From a virus: DNA of 46,995 nt. Below the pieces are notes generated by a model. It saw only the letters and a list, made by a program, of their open reading frames with translations. It did not search any database and was not told where the DNA came from. The DNA lies in the IMG/VR virus record IMGVR_UViG_3300030116_001948, positions 42,799 to 89,793 of that record. The stretch is one strand, 5' to 3'. Shown piece by piece: positions 20,979 through 32,800 of this stretch. Numbering within the stretch: the first letter of the stretch is position 1; every line of letters starts with the position of its first letter. Made by a program: the position numbers and the translations under genes.

Positions 20979-22792
20979 AACTAGTAGAAGGTAGTCTATC
21001 CAAACGTAACTCTATTGCTGATGTCGTTACTTATCAAAAGAAAGTTATAGACAATGCGTGGAAAGGAACAGAAATGTATCGTTCTTATTTCACATTTGGT
21101 CAAGACTTTAAAGATCACGTTGAAGAAACAGAGTCCGTAAAAGGATTTAATGGTATTGCATATATCGATTACATTATACTTGACATCGATAAAGGCGATA
21201 TACCTGACGACCATTTTATAGGATATGTTCAACAATGTATATCTGAAATGTTTGATAAGGGCGTAATGGAAGAAGACATAAACTTATGGTTTAGTGGTAG
21301 TGGTTTCCATATTGAGATGAAGAATGTTTTTGGTTTACAACCAAGCAGAGACATACACGAAAAGCTTAAACTAACAATGAATAAGCATTTCGACTTTGCA
21401 GATAGCATCTATGATAAGACAAGGATCATTCGATGCAAATGGTCGTTAAACACAAAGACAAACCTCCACAAGATATGGATTCCACTACAACTACTATCAG
21501 ACTTAGATATGGATATGATACAAGAAATATCATCGTCTCAGTCAAGCTATATGAGTTATGTCAATAAAACTCAATCAGCTATGAATACTAGTTTCTTTGC
21601 TACATTATTTACAGAACCTACAGTAGAACCTTATTTACAATCTATGGTAGTTGCATCTCCTACGATTCAGTATACAAACAAGAATACCAACACGGATTCT
21701 GATGTTACATCCGTAGTATCTTGTATGCAACACGTATTTAACGAAGGTCCTATGAAAGGTTCTAGAAATATGAAACTAATGCGAATGGTTAGTGCATATA
21801 AAAGAGCTGGTGTTCCTATGTTAGTTGCCCTTAATGGTATGTTTACCTGGGCAGATAACACAATGTCTGAAGAAGAAATAAAAAGAACAGTAACAAATGT
21901 TTACGAAGGTTCATATCAATACGGTTGTGATGACCACATTATGGCAGAATATTGCGATTCAAAATGTATTTATTACAAACGTAAAGATTATACTCTTGAT
22001 ATTAAAGGTGTAGATGCGTTAGAAGATGCACTAAGAACCTATGTAACAAAACAACTAGAGCAAAACTCTATCAAGCTGCAAGATATATATGGTTGTAATC
22101 CATATCAATTTAGTCCTGGTGAGTTAGTAATATTCTCTGGTGATACTGGTCTTGGTAAGACAGCTTTTATACAAGACTTAATTGTAAAAGCAAAACAACA
22201 GACATTGTTTTTGTCGTTAGAAATGAACGAACAACTTATTTTTAGACGATTTGTACAAATTGCTACAAACAAATCTAAAGAGTGGGTTCTTGAACAATAC
22301 AAGACTAATCCAGACTTTAGTATTAAAGATAAGTTAGATCATGTCCAAGTAATGACAATAGCACCAAGGATAGAATCTATCAAGAAAGTAGTAGCAGAAT
22401 ATGAACCTAAGGTTCTTGTTGTAGATACTACAGACGAAGTTGAAGTTGATTTTGTTAAAGGTGAAATTGAAAAACAAAATGTAGTTATTGGTGCATTAAA
22501 ACAAATAGCACAGAAAACTAATATAATAATTATAGCAATTCATCACTTAAACAAAACATCGGCAGCTAACAATGTTATTAACTTGCATTCTTTAAAAGGT
22601 AGTAGTAACGTTGTACAAAAAGCAGATAAGGTTGTATTGATTAAAGGCAACAGAAACGATCCAGCAAGAGAGATTACATCAGTAAAATCTCGTGACGAAG
22701 GTCAGTTCAAGATGTTAGCAGCATTCAATGCAACTAATATGACATTTAAACAAATAAACGGAGGAAATACATATGTTGAAGAAGTTGTTTAG
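20954..22792 (+). CDS. Primase-helicase fusion: AEP-type primase domain plus DnaB-like helicase (612 aa)
   Basis: ATG at 20954 with AAAGGATGG context. N-terminal domain: ILDIDKG (75-81) fits archaeo-eukaryotic primase motif I, SGSGFHI (114-120) fits the sxH motif, and a basic/acidic FADSIYDKTRIIR follows (148-160). Middle: GSRNMKLMRMVSAYKRAG and cysteines at 325, 334 and 338 (YGCDDH, EYCDSKC), a primase C-terminal-like or zinc part. C-terminal RecA/DnaB-type motor: Walker A SGDTGLGKTAF (395-405), SLEM (421-424), Walker B VLVVDTTDEV (488-497) and HHLNK (530-534). It should unwind and prime phage DNA. Since no polymerase was found, the host enzyme probably extends the primers. Confidence 0.85.
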   Translation: MEENKYYLELVEGSLSKRNSIADVVTYQKKVIDNAWKGTEMYRSYFTFGQDFKDHVEETESVKGFNGIAYIDYIILDIDKGDIPDDHFIGYVQQCISEMFDKGVMEEDINLWFSGSGFHIEMKNVFGLQPSRDIHEKLKLTMNKHFDFADSIYDKTRIIRCKWSLNTKTNLHKIWIPLQLLSDLDMDMIQEISSSQSSYMSYVNKTQSAMNTSFFATLFTEPTVEPYLQSMVVASPTIQYTNKNTNTDSDVTSVVSCMQHVFNEGPMKGSRNMKLMRMVSAYKRAGVPMLVALNGMFTWADNTMSEEEIKRTVTNVYEGSYQYGCDDHIMAEYCDSKCIYYKRKDYTLDIKGVDALEDALRTYVTKQLEQNSIKLQDIYGCNPYQFSPGELVIFSGDTGLGKTAFIQDLIVKAKQQTLFLSLEMNEQLIFRRFVQIATNKSKEWVLEQYKTNPDFSIKDKLDHVQVMTIAPRIESIKKVVAEYEPKVLVVDTTDEVEVDFVKGEIEKQNVVIGALKQIAQKTNIIIIAIHHLNKTSAANNVINLHSLKGSSNVVQKADKVVLIKGNRNDPAREITSVKSRDEGQFKMLAAFNATNMTFKQINGGNTYVEEVV

Positions 22793-23036
22793 CGCACAAT
22801 ATGTAGATAAAAACAATATACAAAAAGCAGAATTACGTTTGCTTAAGTTTATTGTATTGTCCACACGAATGGATAATAATTTCGGTAACCACTTATGGTT
22901 CGATACCAGATTCGGTCCAATGGAGTTTTCATTTGGTCTAAGATACTGGGACGAGTCACCAGAAGCTATTAAGAAATACGAGGAAGATTTCAACATCGTT
23001 AGTATGCAAGGAAATCTTGGCGGAAGTGACGCATAA
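22773..23036 (+). CDS. Small replication-region protein (87 aa)
   Basis: ATG at 22773 with GGAGGAAATACAT, overlapping the helicase end by 20 bases. Sequence MLKKLFSAQYVDKNNIQKAE, then FIVLSTRMDNNFGNHLWFDT and RFGPMEFSFGLRYWDESPEA. A compact alpha/beta protein with several aromatic residues. Not recognised; it overlaps the nuclease gene by 20 bases. Confidence 0.55.
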   Translation: MLKKLFSAQYVDKNNIQKAELRLLKFIVLSTRMDNNFGNHLWFDTRFGPMEFSFGLRYWDESPEAIKKYEEDFNIVSMQGNLGGSDA

Positions 23037-23370
23037 AAATAAAGTACGTGGTAACAATCTCGAACGTGAGATAGTAAACACAGCTAAGGACATGGGCATG
23101 TATGCAAAACGTGCCTATGCTTCCGACGGTAGATCGTTAGGAAAATCAGAAGTAGTTGATGTGATAGTAGAAGATACTACAATACAAGCAAAACGAAAAA
23201 AGAAAGTTGCTCAATGGTTGTATCCAGACTATCACGGAGACGATGTTGATGCAGTTGTTACACGTATGGATAGAAAAGAAGCTCTTGCTATAATACCATT
23301 AAAGAGATTCTTAAGACTATTACAAATTGAAAAGGAGAATCGTGATGGATTTGAACAAGAAAGAAGCTGA
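23017..23370 (+). CDS. QxK-type nuclease resembling a Holliday-junction resolvase, TTG start (117 aa)
   Basis: TTG at 23017 preceded by AAGGAAATC. The protein reads GNNLEREIVNTAKDMGMYAK (helix with a conserved Glu), ASDGRSLGKSEVVDVIVED, then TTIQAKRKKKVAQWL. The order E...D...Q-x-K is the PD-(D/E)xK superfamily active site in its QxK form, as in Mrr-like nucleases, and the size suits Hjc-like resolvases. It would cut recombination or replication junctions before packaging. Function is inferred from motif and neighbours. Confidence 0.6.
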   Translation: MAEVTHKNKVRGNNLEREIVNTAKDMGMYAKRAYASDGRSLGKSEVVDVIVEDTTIQAKRKKKVAQWLYPDYHGDDVDAVVTRMDRKEALAIIPLKRFLRLLQIEKENRDGFEQERS

Positions 23371-23521
23371 AGCTATACTATCAATAGCTAAGAAAATTAT
23401 TGTTGCAATAGAAAAAAATAACAATAAAATTGTAAGATCAACCGAAGATAGGCTTGATCACGATGATATTGATTTGACTGGTGTTAGAGCACCAGAAAAA
23501 TGTGAAGAATGTAACGATTAA
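23345..23521 (+). CDS. Small early protein (58 aa)
   Basis: The ATG at 23345 follows AAAAGGAGAATCGTG, a better start than the in-frame TTG at 23327, which lies on top of the ribosome site. Sequence begins MDLNKKEAEAILSIAKKIIV and ends APEKCEECND with a C-x-x-C pair. Helical and amphipathic. Function unknown. Confidence 0.6.
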   Translation: MDLNKKEAEAILSIAKKIIVAIEKNNNKIVRSTEDRLDHDDIDLTGVRAPEKCEECND

Positions 23522-23545
23522 AGTTGTTATTTACCATATAACAAA

Positions 23546-23664
23546 ACTGCCCGCTTATGAAAATACATGTTTGGTTGGCTACTAAAACAAGACATAACTT
23601 AGTCGCTATGTCTTCGTATTTATGTATAAATAATCTTAAAGAGATTATAACGTAAGCGGGCGGT
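23546..23664 (+). other. Branched, long-stem intergenic element B
   Basis: A 12-bp outer stem pairs 23546-23557 (ACTGCCCGCTTA) with 23653-23664 (one G-U). Three hairpins sit inside: TGTTT/AAACA (23568-23572, 23585-23589) with the loop GGTTGGCTACTA, AGACATA/TATGTCT (23590-23596, 23607-23613), and ATAATCT/AGATTAT (23630-23636, 23642-23648). The plan resembles element A at 14347-14438, and both carry TGGTTGGC at or in a hairpin loop. The outer stem is the most GC-rich sequence in this gap. It lies just upstream of the last early gene. Confidence 0.55.
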
Positions 23665-23681
23665 TCGAAAGGAAAGCAAAT

Positions 23682-23813
23682 ATGGACAAAAAAGAAAAAG
23701 AAATGTTTATAAATGAAACGAAAGAACTAATAAGTTTGACTGAACAAGCAATAAATCTTTTGACCACAAAACATAAAAGGTTAAAAGATTTGTTGCGTAT
23801 TTTAAAAAAATAA
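23682..23813 (+). CDS. Last early gene, small coiled protein (43 aa)
   Basis: ATG at 23682 after AAAGGAAAGCAAAT. Sequence MDKKEKEMFINETKELISLT and a basic end (RLKDLLRILKK). A single amphipathic helix or coiled coil. It is the final rightward gene before convergence with the giant late gene. Function unknown. Confidence 0.55.
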   Translation: MDKKEKEMFINETKELISLTEQAINLLTTKHKRLKDLLRILKK

Positions 23814-23832
23814 TTCCTATGCCGTATGAAAA

Positions 23833-23885
23833 AGACGTCAAGTCGTTGGATCTTCGTTTATCTCTCTCTGCTCGGCTTGACGTCT
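23833..23885 (-). terminator. Terminator-like inverted repeat at the convergent junction
   Basis: AGACGTCAAG (23833-23842) and CTTGACGTCT (23876-23885) form a perfect 10-bp stem with a 33-base loop, spanning the last codons of the giant gene. Read leftward the stem is followed directly by TTTTT, the form of an intrinsic terminator for the late transcript. Rightward no T run follows. Confidence 0.55.
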
Positions 23886-26800
23886 GACCTTTGCCATATG
23901 CCACTTAAAGCTATTATATGGTAATCCAGTCTGATATTCCACAGCGTATTTTGGATTGTTAACAGTCTTATATACATCTCTAGCAAATCTACCACCTGGT
24001 ACATAAGTCCAAGCAGTATACTTCCAGAATGCTTCATAGTCACCATTAACCATACCATTAATGTGTGGTAATATAAATCTACTTGCTGGTGGTGTTATAA
24101 TTTGCAATGGTGCTAATGCTTGTATTGGATACTGATTAAAAAATGCTTTTTTTCTAGTTTCTTCATCGCCAAATAAAAACTCCGCAGTTTCTTTCATCCA
24201 AGACATTGGTGGTGATAATGCATATTCAAATATAGAATAAGCAAACAATGTACCTAGTGCCATTGTCATCATATCATTAGCTACTTGTCTTTGGAATCGT
24301 TTTGTAACCTCAAAGTTTGGATGACCTTCTGCTGCCATCATATCTTCAAAGATCACCTTTCTTCTACGTATACTATTCCACGCATACGGCTGAAAACGTG
24401 TCATAATACGTCCAAAAGCTGTATTACTAAAGTTAGGTCTAAATGTAGCGTGATAAATAAACTGAGACGCTTCTACGCCTTTTCTAGCACTATCTACTAA
24501 AAACTCATCTGTTACTCTTACATTTCCTTCAAGATCAGAATAAATTTCTCTAGCTTTTAAATAATGTGCTAAGAATGCTTTACGTCTCAAATGTTTTTCA
24601 GTAGAAGACATAAAGAAACTACCTTTATCCATTACTGCTTTATTAACGTTATATTTTTTAGCTAACTCACCTACAGTAGTATTAACGTATTTATTAATTT
24701 TATCGTTTACTTCTTTACTATTACCATATAGTTTTTCAGCTCTAGTATGTGCAGTAACTTTCTTTACTAATTCTTTTAAAAACTTTTTAGCCTGCACAGG
24801 TTCATTTGCTTGTATATATGCCAACTCTTGTAATAGATTACCTTCAAGTAATCCTAATGAATCAATCATTTCATGTATATCTTCTCTATTACGTAGTTCT
24901 CTAAATTCAAACTTACCTGTTTGTTTATTAAATAATTTAAACTTTTGACCAGCAAATACTTCTTTAATTAAATAATTAGTGTCTCCTGATTTAAAGAAAT
25001 GATCAAACCCTGTATCAGTAATAATGTTTTGATAACCACCATAGATATTTGTAATAGCTGCTTTAGGACTAAACAATAATGATAACAATTCAAATCTACC
25101 TTCAAGATCAGAAATATACTGTGCACGATCTACTAATGCTTTATGTCTAGCTTGTACATTGTCTGGTAATGACGGAAATAGTTTCTTCCCTGTAATACCA
25201 CCATATACTTTAGATATTCTATTTTCTAGTTTTAATCCTAGATTACCAACACTTTCATCACTAAACCATTGTCTTGGTGTATTATTAATATTGAGTTTGT
25301 CTATATTTTCATCTTTAATAAACTCGTTAAGATTCTTAATAGTTTGTGTTTCTAAATATTTAGCAAACTGTTTCTTAACATTTTCATACATTTTTTGTTT
25401 TAAGTTTGCCATTTCTACTATTATTTCTTCTTTACGCTGCTCACTTTTAACAGTTTTTAATTCTTTACGTAATGCATTTAATTTATTACCATTAGTAGAC
25501 TTATACGCTCTAACAATTAATTCACGTTTTTTCATACGTTGTTCACTAGTAGTAGGTATTGATTGCTGCTCTAGATCATATAATAGTTTTTTACTTACTA
25601 CATCTAGCTTACCAACTTTCCATTCTTGGTCAAAGTTTGCTTTTTGCCAATCTTTTAATAGTTGCATTTCTTTAGCTGTAACACCGTGTACTTCTAATAC
25701 TCTTGTTGAAGGGAAACCCATATACCCTCTAGTAAAATCAATCATTGTAGCGTGCCATTTTTCAGCGTTTTCACGCATACGTGGATTCTGTTTAGATTGT
25801 GTTAAAAACTTATCTAAATAAATTCTACTATACATAGCACCAATGTTTTGCATTAAACCTCTACTTAAACTATTCATATAGTCTAATGGTACATTACCAT
25901 CACTTCTCCAACCAGGCATAGAACGTTCTAAACGTGAACGTGCGTGTGTTGTAGTACCCATACCAGGATAAGGATTCTTACCTTTTCTAGTGCTAATCTG
26001 ATTTAACATGTCCATAGCTTCTGGATCTATATATGGATTCTCATACTTGTTTTGCTCAAGAACTTTATTCTCAAGTCTTTGGTATTCTAATTCTTTTGCT
26101 TCCTTAAATGTAATTAATCTATCTCTAACATCTTCTGCAAGCTTAGCATCAGTAAGCTGCTTGTAGTTTGTTTTAGCCATAATACGTTCTTTTTCAGTTG
26201 GTAGCCATTCTTCTTGAATAAACTTTCTATTAAGTTTTGTATCCATTTGTCCCATTTGTGGAAAGAATCTATCAGATACACCATCTTCTGCAAACTTACC
26301 AACTTCACTTGACCATTCACCATACTTACCACTAAATGCTCTAATGTCTCTACGAACTTTGTCAGCCATACTAATAGTTTTCTTACCTTCTTTTATTTTT
26401 GTTCTACCTAATGCATTCCAATCTAACGAACCGTTGTTGTTTACATAGTCAGAATACTTATCAAGAATGTGATCACGTAGATTCAAATGAAACTTAATCC
26501 ATACCATATCATCGTAATGGAAGTGATTCTTTTGTACATCAAACCCAGTTTGTTTATCTGCTTGTAATCGAACAGTTTTATCAAACCATAACAATCTACG
26601 TACTTCAATTAATCCGTGTTTGTTTAAAAACAATTGTGCCATACGTTGTTGCCAATACTTTGGATGACCTTCTGGTAATGTAGTATTAGAAAAAAACTCT
26701 AATGGAAATGTAGTTTGCTGCTCAAATAATTTACCAATGTTTTTATAATTACTCTTAATCATACTATTTAAAGAGTATTCCATAATAGGTTGTATTACTT

Positions 26801-29800
26801 CAGTTCTAATTATATCAGCATACTCTAAAGGTTCTACGTATACACGATCACCTTTTGAGTTAGTATAATAAAATTTTTGGTTGATTTTTTTAATTTCAGA
26901 TTCTGCTTTTTCTAAACGTTTAATTAAATCTACCTGCTCTTCAGCAGTTGTTTGACCTTTCTTTGGTCCAAGATTATCTTCACCCAATGTATGTTTTACT
27001 GCTGCGTATTCCCACAATGCATTACCGTGATCTTTATAACCTTTCTGAGATTCGTTTAATACTTTTTTTACTAATCCAATATACTTAGTATTAAAGTCTG
27101 ATAGCTGATTAGCATTTACGTGTAAACGATATATTGTTTCTGCTACAGTCTTTAACGTAGATGTAGGTACAGTAATACCATACTCTTCCATTTGACCAGT
27201 CTTTTCGTTGAATTTTAATACTCTATCAAATTGTAAACGTTGTTCAAACGGTGCTAGTTCTTTATTAAGTCTTTGATAAATACCAAGCACTTGGTCTAAT
27301 TTTTTAGGATCACGCAAGTGTGCTCTACTAGGATTTAATGCATTAATTTCATTGGTAATTAACTCAGATAATCTAAAAGGTTCTAGTTCTTGTATATATG
27401 GATACTTATTGTTTTTCTTTTCAAAACTTTCTCTGCTTTTATACTTTTGTATTTTTTGTGTTTTTTCATTGTATCCATAAATAATAGTATCAGAATCTTT
27501 TAATATCTTAGCCTCAGTTTTATCTGCAACTTCATTTACTAATTTAGAATTACCCTTAGCCCAGCTATCTACATACACTTTGTATTGCTGTGATATATTC
27601 ATAAACTCTTCTTTTGTATTTTCTTTAGCACGTTTTTTATAGAACTCATCAAAAGTATCTAACGGTATATCTTTAGTAATATCAGCTTTTAGAGTGTTTT
27701 CAGCTTCTTGTAACAACTCTTTATTACGTTTAATTTTTGTTAACACATCTTCTTTACCATACTTATTATTCATCATCTTCATAAAAAATCCAAAACGAGT
27801 ACCATCTATATTTTGTATAAAGTCTGATGTTCTATCAATACGTTTTAAGAAAAATGAATACTCACTTGGTAAATTAAACAATAGCTTTTCATTACCAACT
27901 GCAGTCTGTGAATAAATTAAATTTTTAAACTCATTTAAATTTTCTTTTAGTAGTGGCGTCTGTGATTTCTTTAATGGTTTTAAACTATCTATCAAAGCAT
28001 CTAACTTAGCTGGATCTGTAAGAACATCTAAATCGATTAAATCGGGAACCATTTTTTTTGTTTTGAGTACAACTTCTTGACCAGGTTTTGCATCTACTTT
28101 AGATTGCCTACCTTTTGGTGGTACATTCAAATCGTCCATTATAACTTCTTCAAACTTATCTAACTCTAATTCTTGACGTAATTTATCAATACGTTGTTGT
28201 CTAGATTCTTGTGATAGCTTCAATGTTTCATATCTAGCTTTAGACATATACTCTTTATTTCTAGCACGTATTGCCCAAGTCTGTTCACGATCAGGTAACT
28301 GTCCAGTAAATTCAGCTTGTAAAGAACCTCTAAGTGCGTATAGCCCTTCTAATCTATTTGATTTGTTAAAAAACTCACCAAGTTTTTCTTTTTGTTCTTT
28401 CTCTTTTAATAGTTCATTAATTCTACTATTTACTCTTCTTAAAAACTCAAAACGATTCTCACCTCTAAATCCTACAAAGTCTGATTTAATTAATGGTGTT
28501 GCTATATAAAATACATCAAACAAATCTTCTACTCTATTAAATGCTTCTTCTGGTAATGGTTTACCTTCTTCTTTTCTTCTATTAGATAACTGTTCTAACT
28601 GTTCTCTAAGTATTATTTTAGTGTAAGCTATTTGATCACCGTAAGAACGTCTGTTATGTTTTTTGAAATACTTTTGGTCGTTCGTAAATGATTGGTATAA
28701 TCTATTACGCTGCTCAAATGTAAGCTCTACTACTTGTGTAATAAAATCATCTACAGACTCACTAGTCATTTCTAATTCTTTCATTGCATATTGTTTAAAG
28801 TCATTAGACTTTTTTAATGCAGAAGACAAATCAATAACCTGATTTAGTTTATTCCATAAAAATGTTTCATATTCTACAATGTTATCAAACTCTTTAGGGT
28901 TTAATCCTTTCATAAAATGTTCTGAAAAATCTTTTATACCTACTTTACGATATATTGGATGACTAATAATTTGTTCAGAAATATCTTTTAACAATGCTAC
29001 GCTTTGCTCTTTACTAAATCTATTCCAAGGATTTAACTCCAAACGTAATCCAATGTATTGATCTGCAATCAATCCTAAATATGATTTAGCATCTTGTGTT
29101 TTTTCAAGGTAATGTGTAGCAGTTTCTTGAACATCTAAAGGCATATCTGTTTTACGTCTACTACCAAATACAAGTTTATGCATATTTTTAATAGCTTGTC
29201 TACGTGCTTCCATTTCACCAGTCTCAGCACCTTCATACATCCATTCATATCTAGCACGCATTTTACGTAACGCAACAATAGGTAAATCTATATTAGACAA
29301 ATCTGCAGCGTCAATGTATGTATTCAACATAACATTTCTATCAATAATTAATTCATTAAATGCATTTAAATAATTATCACGCATTTTACCTTTTGTTTTA
29401 ACATCTGTACGTGGCGTATTGTCTTCGAGCTGTCTATTAATATCTAACTCTAATGCAATCTGATTAACACCATTAGTAATTAAACCAATAGAATCTTGAG
29501 ACATAGTTGATATTTTACCATTTCTTAACTTAGCTCTTGTATCTAATATGTCTGCTAAATGTTGTTTTTTTCCTTTACTTTCTGATGGTTCTGCATTTGC
29601 TAATTCTCTACCACGTTCTGGATCTTTCAAGTCTACTGTATCTTTTTTACCATTCTTTCTACGAACTAATTGGTCTTGTATAAAAGATTGTTTATATGCA
29701 GTAGTTAATTCTTTTGGCAATCCCCAGAACATATGTGCAGAGTCAATATCTTTATCAGCACCAGACATCATAAAATCATTATATTCGTTGGTAATTAATG

Positions 29801-32800
29801 AAATACCTTCACGTGTCTTAGCAAATCCAACAAACTCTCCTATACGAAAACCACCATTACTAATCATAGGTGAACGTATAAATCCTACGTTTTTACGTAC
29901 AAAATCATATTCTTCAAAGTCACGCTGTGCTCTTTTTGTTGTAGGATTCTCTTTCATTTCTACCCAAGTATCCCAAAACTTACCAAGTGTCATTGTTTTT
30001 TCGTTTTTCTTACCTTCGTATACAGTAACCTCTATAACATCTCTTGCACCCTCATTCATCATAAATTCGTTGTTTGCTAGACCTTTCTTAGCTTTAGAGT
30101 ACTTTTGCTTACGTCCACTAATTAAAACGTCATATAAGCCCAATTTAGAGCTATATGAGTGCCTAATACGTGGTCTAGTAAGTCTTTTAGCTACATATTG
30201 CTTAACTCTTTCATTAATATATTCTCTAACGCCAGGTCTTAAATATGTACCAGGATCAAAATTTGTATCAATTAAATAATCTTCTACTAGTTGTCTATTG
30301 TATGTATTAGTTCTATAATCAGTCCATTCTTGCATCGCTTGTTTATCAAAATCAGATAAACGTTCTATTTCTAAAATTTGTTTAATAATACTTTGTGCTG
30401 CTTTACTATCAGGTCTTTCAAATAATATTTGATCTAGTAGCTTAATGCTTATATCGTCTATCCTACCTGATAATTCTTTGTTGCCTAAGTATTCTTTTTC
30501 AGCTAATGCTGTAGCTTTAGGATCACCAGCTGCTGCTTTAGAAACTAATTCTTCCCATTTATTCCAATAATCTCTACCTACTTTGGTATTTGGGTCCATT
30601 TCAAATGTGTTTATATTAGACATAACCTGCTGCAATAGTTTTTGATTACCTATCTTTTCAAAGTTTTCATACACATTTAAATTCAAATAGTTATCTTCTA
30701 TTTTAGATTTAAATACATTCAACTTACCAACCAGCTCAAACTCTTTGGTTTTTTCATTCCAACGTACTTTTGTTGGTTCTACTCCAGTCATTTCTTTAAT
30801 ACCAGAAACGTAATGTATTTTATCTAAATTGTGTTTTTCTGCAAATGCTTGCCAATAACTATCCATTTTAAAATCAGCTGTTTTATTAATAATCTGTCCA
30901 CGAACACCGTACTCTGGTCTAAATAATCCCAACGTTTTAAACACGCCTGTACGAGGATCATATCCATAATTATCTTTTACAATTTCAAATAACTTTTGAT
31001 GTGTCATAGTTACACCATCTGTACCTGAATTGTTTTCTTTCAATGCTTTACCCATATTTTTTACGCTACTTGGTAAATCTTCTATAACGATATGGTTAAA
31101 TGTATCTCCTTCAAATCGTGAAAATCTACTCATAGATATTTGACTTAAAGGTTCATATTCTGGTATAGCTCCTAACTTGGCAAATCCTATATCATTAAAT
31201 TTATCTTGTAAACGATAAGTACCAGATTCAATACTTTCTAAAACTTTTTTATTGTGTGCCTCAACACGTTGTATTAACTCTGGATTATCTTTAGCAAACT
31301 GTTCATACAAATCATTGTTAGCTTTACTAGAACGTTTACCATACAAAGTAATATAAGTATTCTCAAATATTGGTGTCATATCAATATCTGTATAACGCTT
31401 GTCATTTAAAAATCTTTCTATTACTAAAGGATCTAGAGATAATTTAATATCAGTAAAATTCTTAGGATTGAATACGTCCATATCTACTTGACGTGTTCTT
31501 GTTAAGTTTTTGTATCCAGCAAAGTATTCTGGATTTAATGCTATTTCAATACCAGAATGATGTTTAGTACGTTTCTGGAATTTAGTTACACTTTCATACG
31601 GTTCTGTTTTTACCCACTCACGTATTAAATCTTTAGTAGGAATTTCACCTAATCTAATTAATCCTGTTTCTTGCATACGCCACATTAATGTAGCAATATT
31701 ACTTTTATATCTACCTTTAGTAACTGGTATCTTTAATTCATTAATTAAAAAGTTATTTAATGCTTTAATATCTTTTAACTTTGTGCCTCTTGCCCAAGGA
31801 TATGCTCTGACTTGTATTCTACCAGTCTCACCATTAGCAGCGTAAATAAATGCACCTTCTTTTTCTAGCTGCTTAGCCATATTATTTAACTGTTTATCAG
31901 TCATATGTTCTGCTAATTGCAATGGTCTAATACGATTACCTTTGCTATCTGTTTTACCTTCAGGTATATATCTAAAAATATCTACAGATAACGGTGCAAC
32001 ATTTTTGACTCTTGGTCTATTCTTGTATGAATTAGATGCGTAATCCCAATAACGTTCTAAAATACGTGCAGTTAAATACTCGTAATCATAATGTAATGTA
32101 TTACCCTCTTTGACACTAAAATTGTTATTTTTATTTACACGACTAGAACCATGTGTAGGATTACCAGCTTTACTACCACCAATAGGTTTATCATAAGAAT
32201 CTGTTTCAGGTGCCTCTTTTTCTAATGTAGGTTCTAGATTTTTATCTTTTGATAATGCACCTTCTCCTACAATGTAAATTCTAGCAATAGGAAAACGATC
32301 TATTTCTTTTAAATAATGCGCAGTTTGTATTAACTCTCTTTTTTGTTTATCACTTACAGTAATTCTATATTTACCAGATACTTCTTTAACAAAAGCGTTA
32401 ATATCATAGTTTACATCATCAATAGTTTTTTTAAACATATTGTGTAGATCTTGCACACTAGCGTCTTTGTTTCTACGCTTTACATCTATAAAAATATTTT
32501 TCAATGATTTTTGTTTCGGTAAATGTTCAGACAACGGATCAACTTCTTGTACTTGATACTCAATAGTTCTACCGTCTTCTAATGTAATAGAATCTAATCT
32601 AAATTTTTTCTTTTCAATATCTTTAGCAACTTGCTCTGTATCGCCTATTTGGTTTTCTGTACGATTAGCTATAATGCTTTCTTCTATTTCAGCCTTTTGT
32701 TTATCTAAAGCATCGTACATTTCTCCTAGTATTTTCTCTTTAGCTTTACGATCTGTTTTAGCTTTCTGCTCCATTTCAGAGGTAATAATACCTTTTTCTT

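Noticed and set aside
25840-25900. Lytic transglycosylase-like GLMQ motif in the giant protein (SRGLMQNIGAMYSRIY)
   Set aside because: The preceding catalytic Glu-Ser block and the rest of the SLT pattern are missing, so the match is likely accidental.
25159-30279. Several rightward frames of 70-240 codons opposite the giant gene
   Set aside because: They are antisense shadows of a continuous 3444-codon gene, with biased Leu/Ser/Ile content and no Shine-Dalgarno sites.
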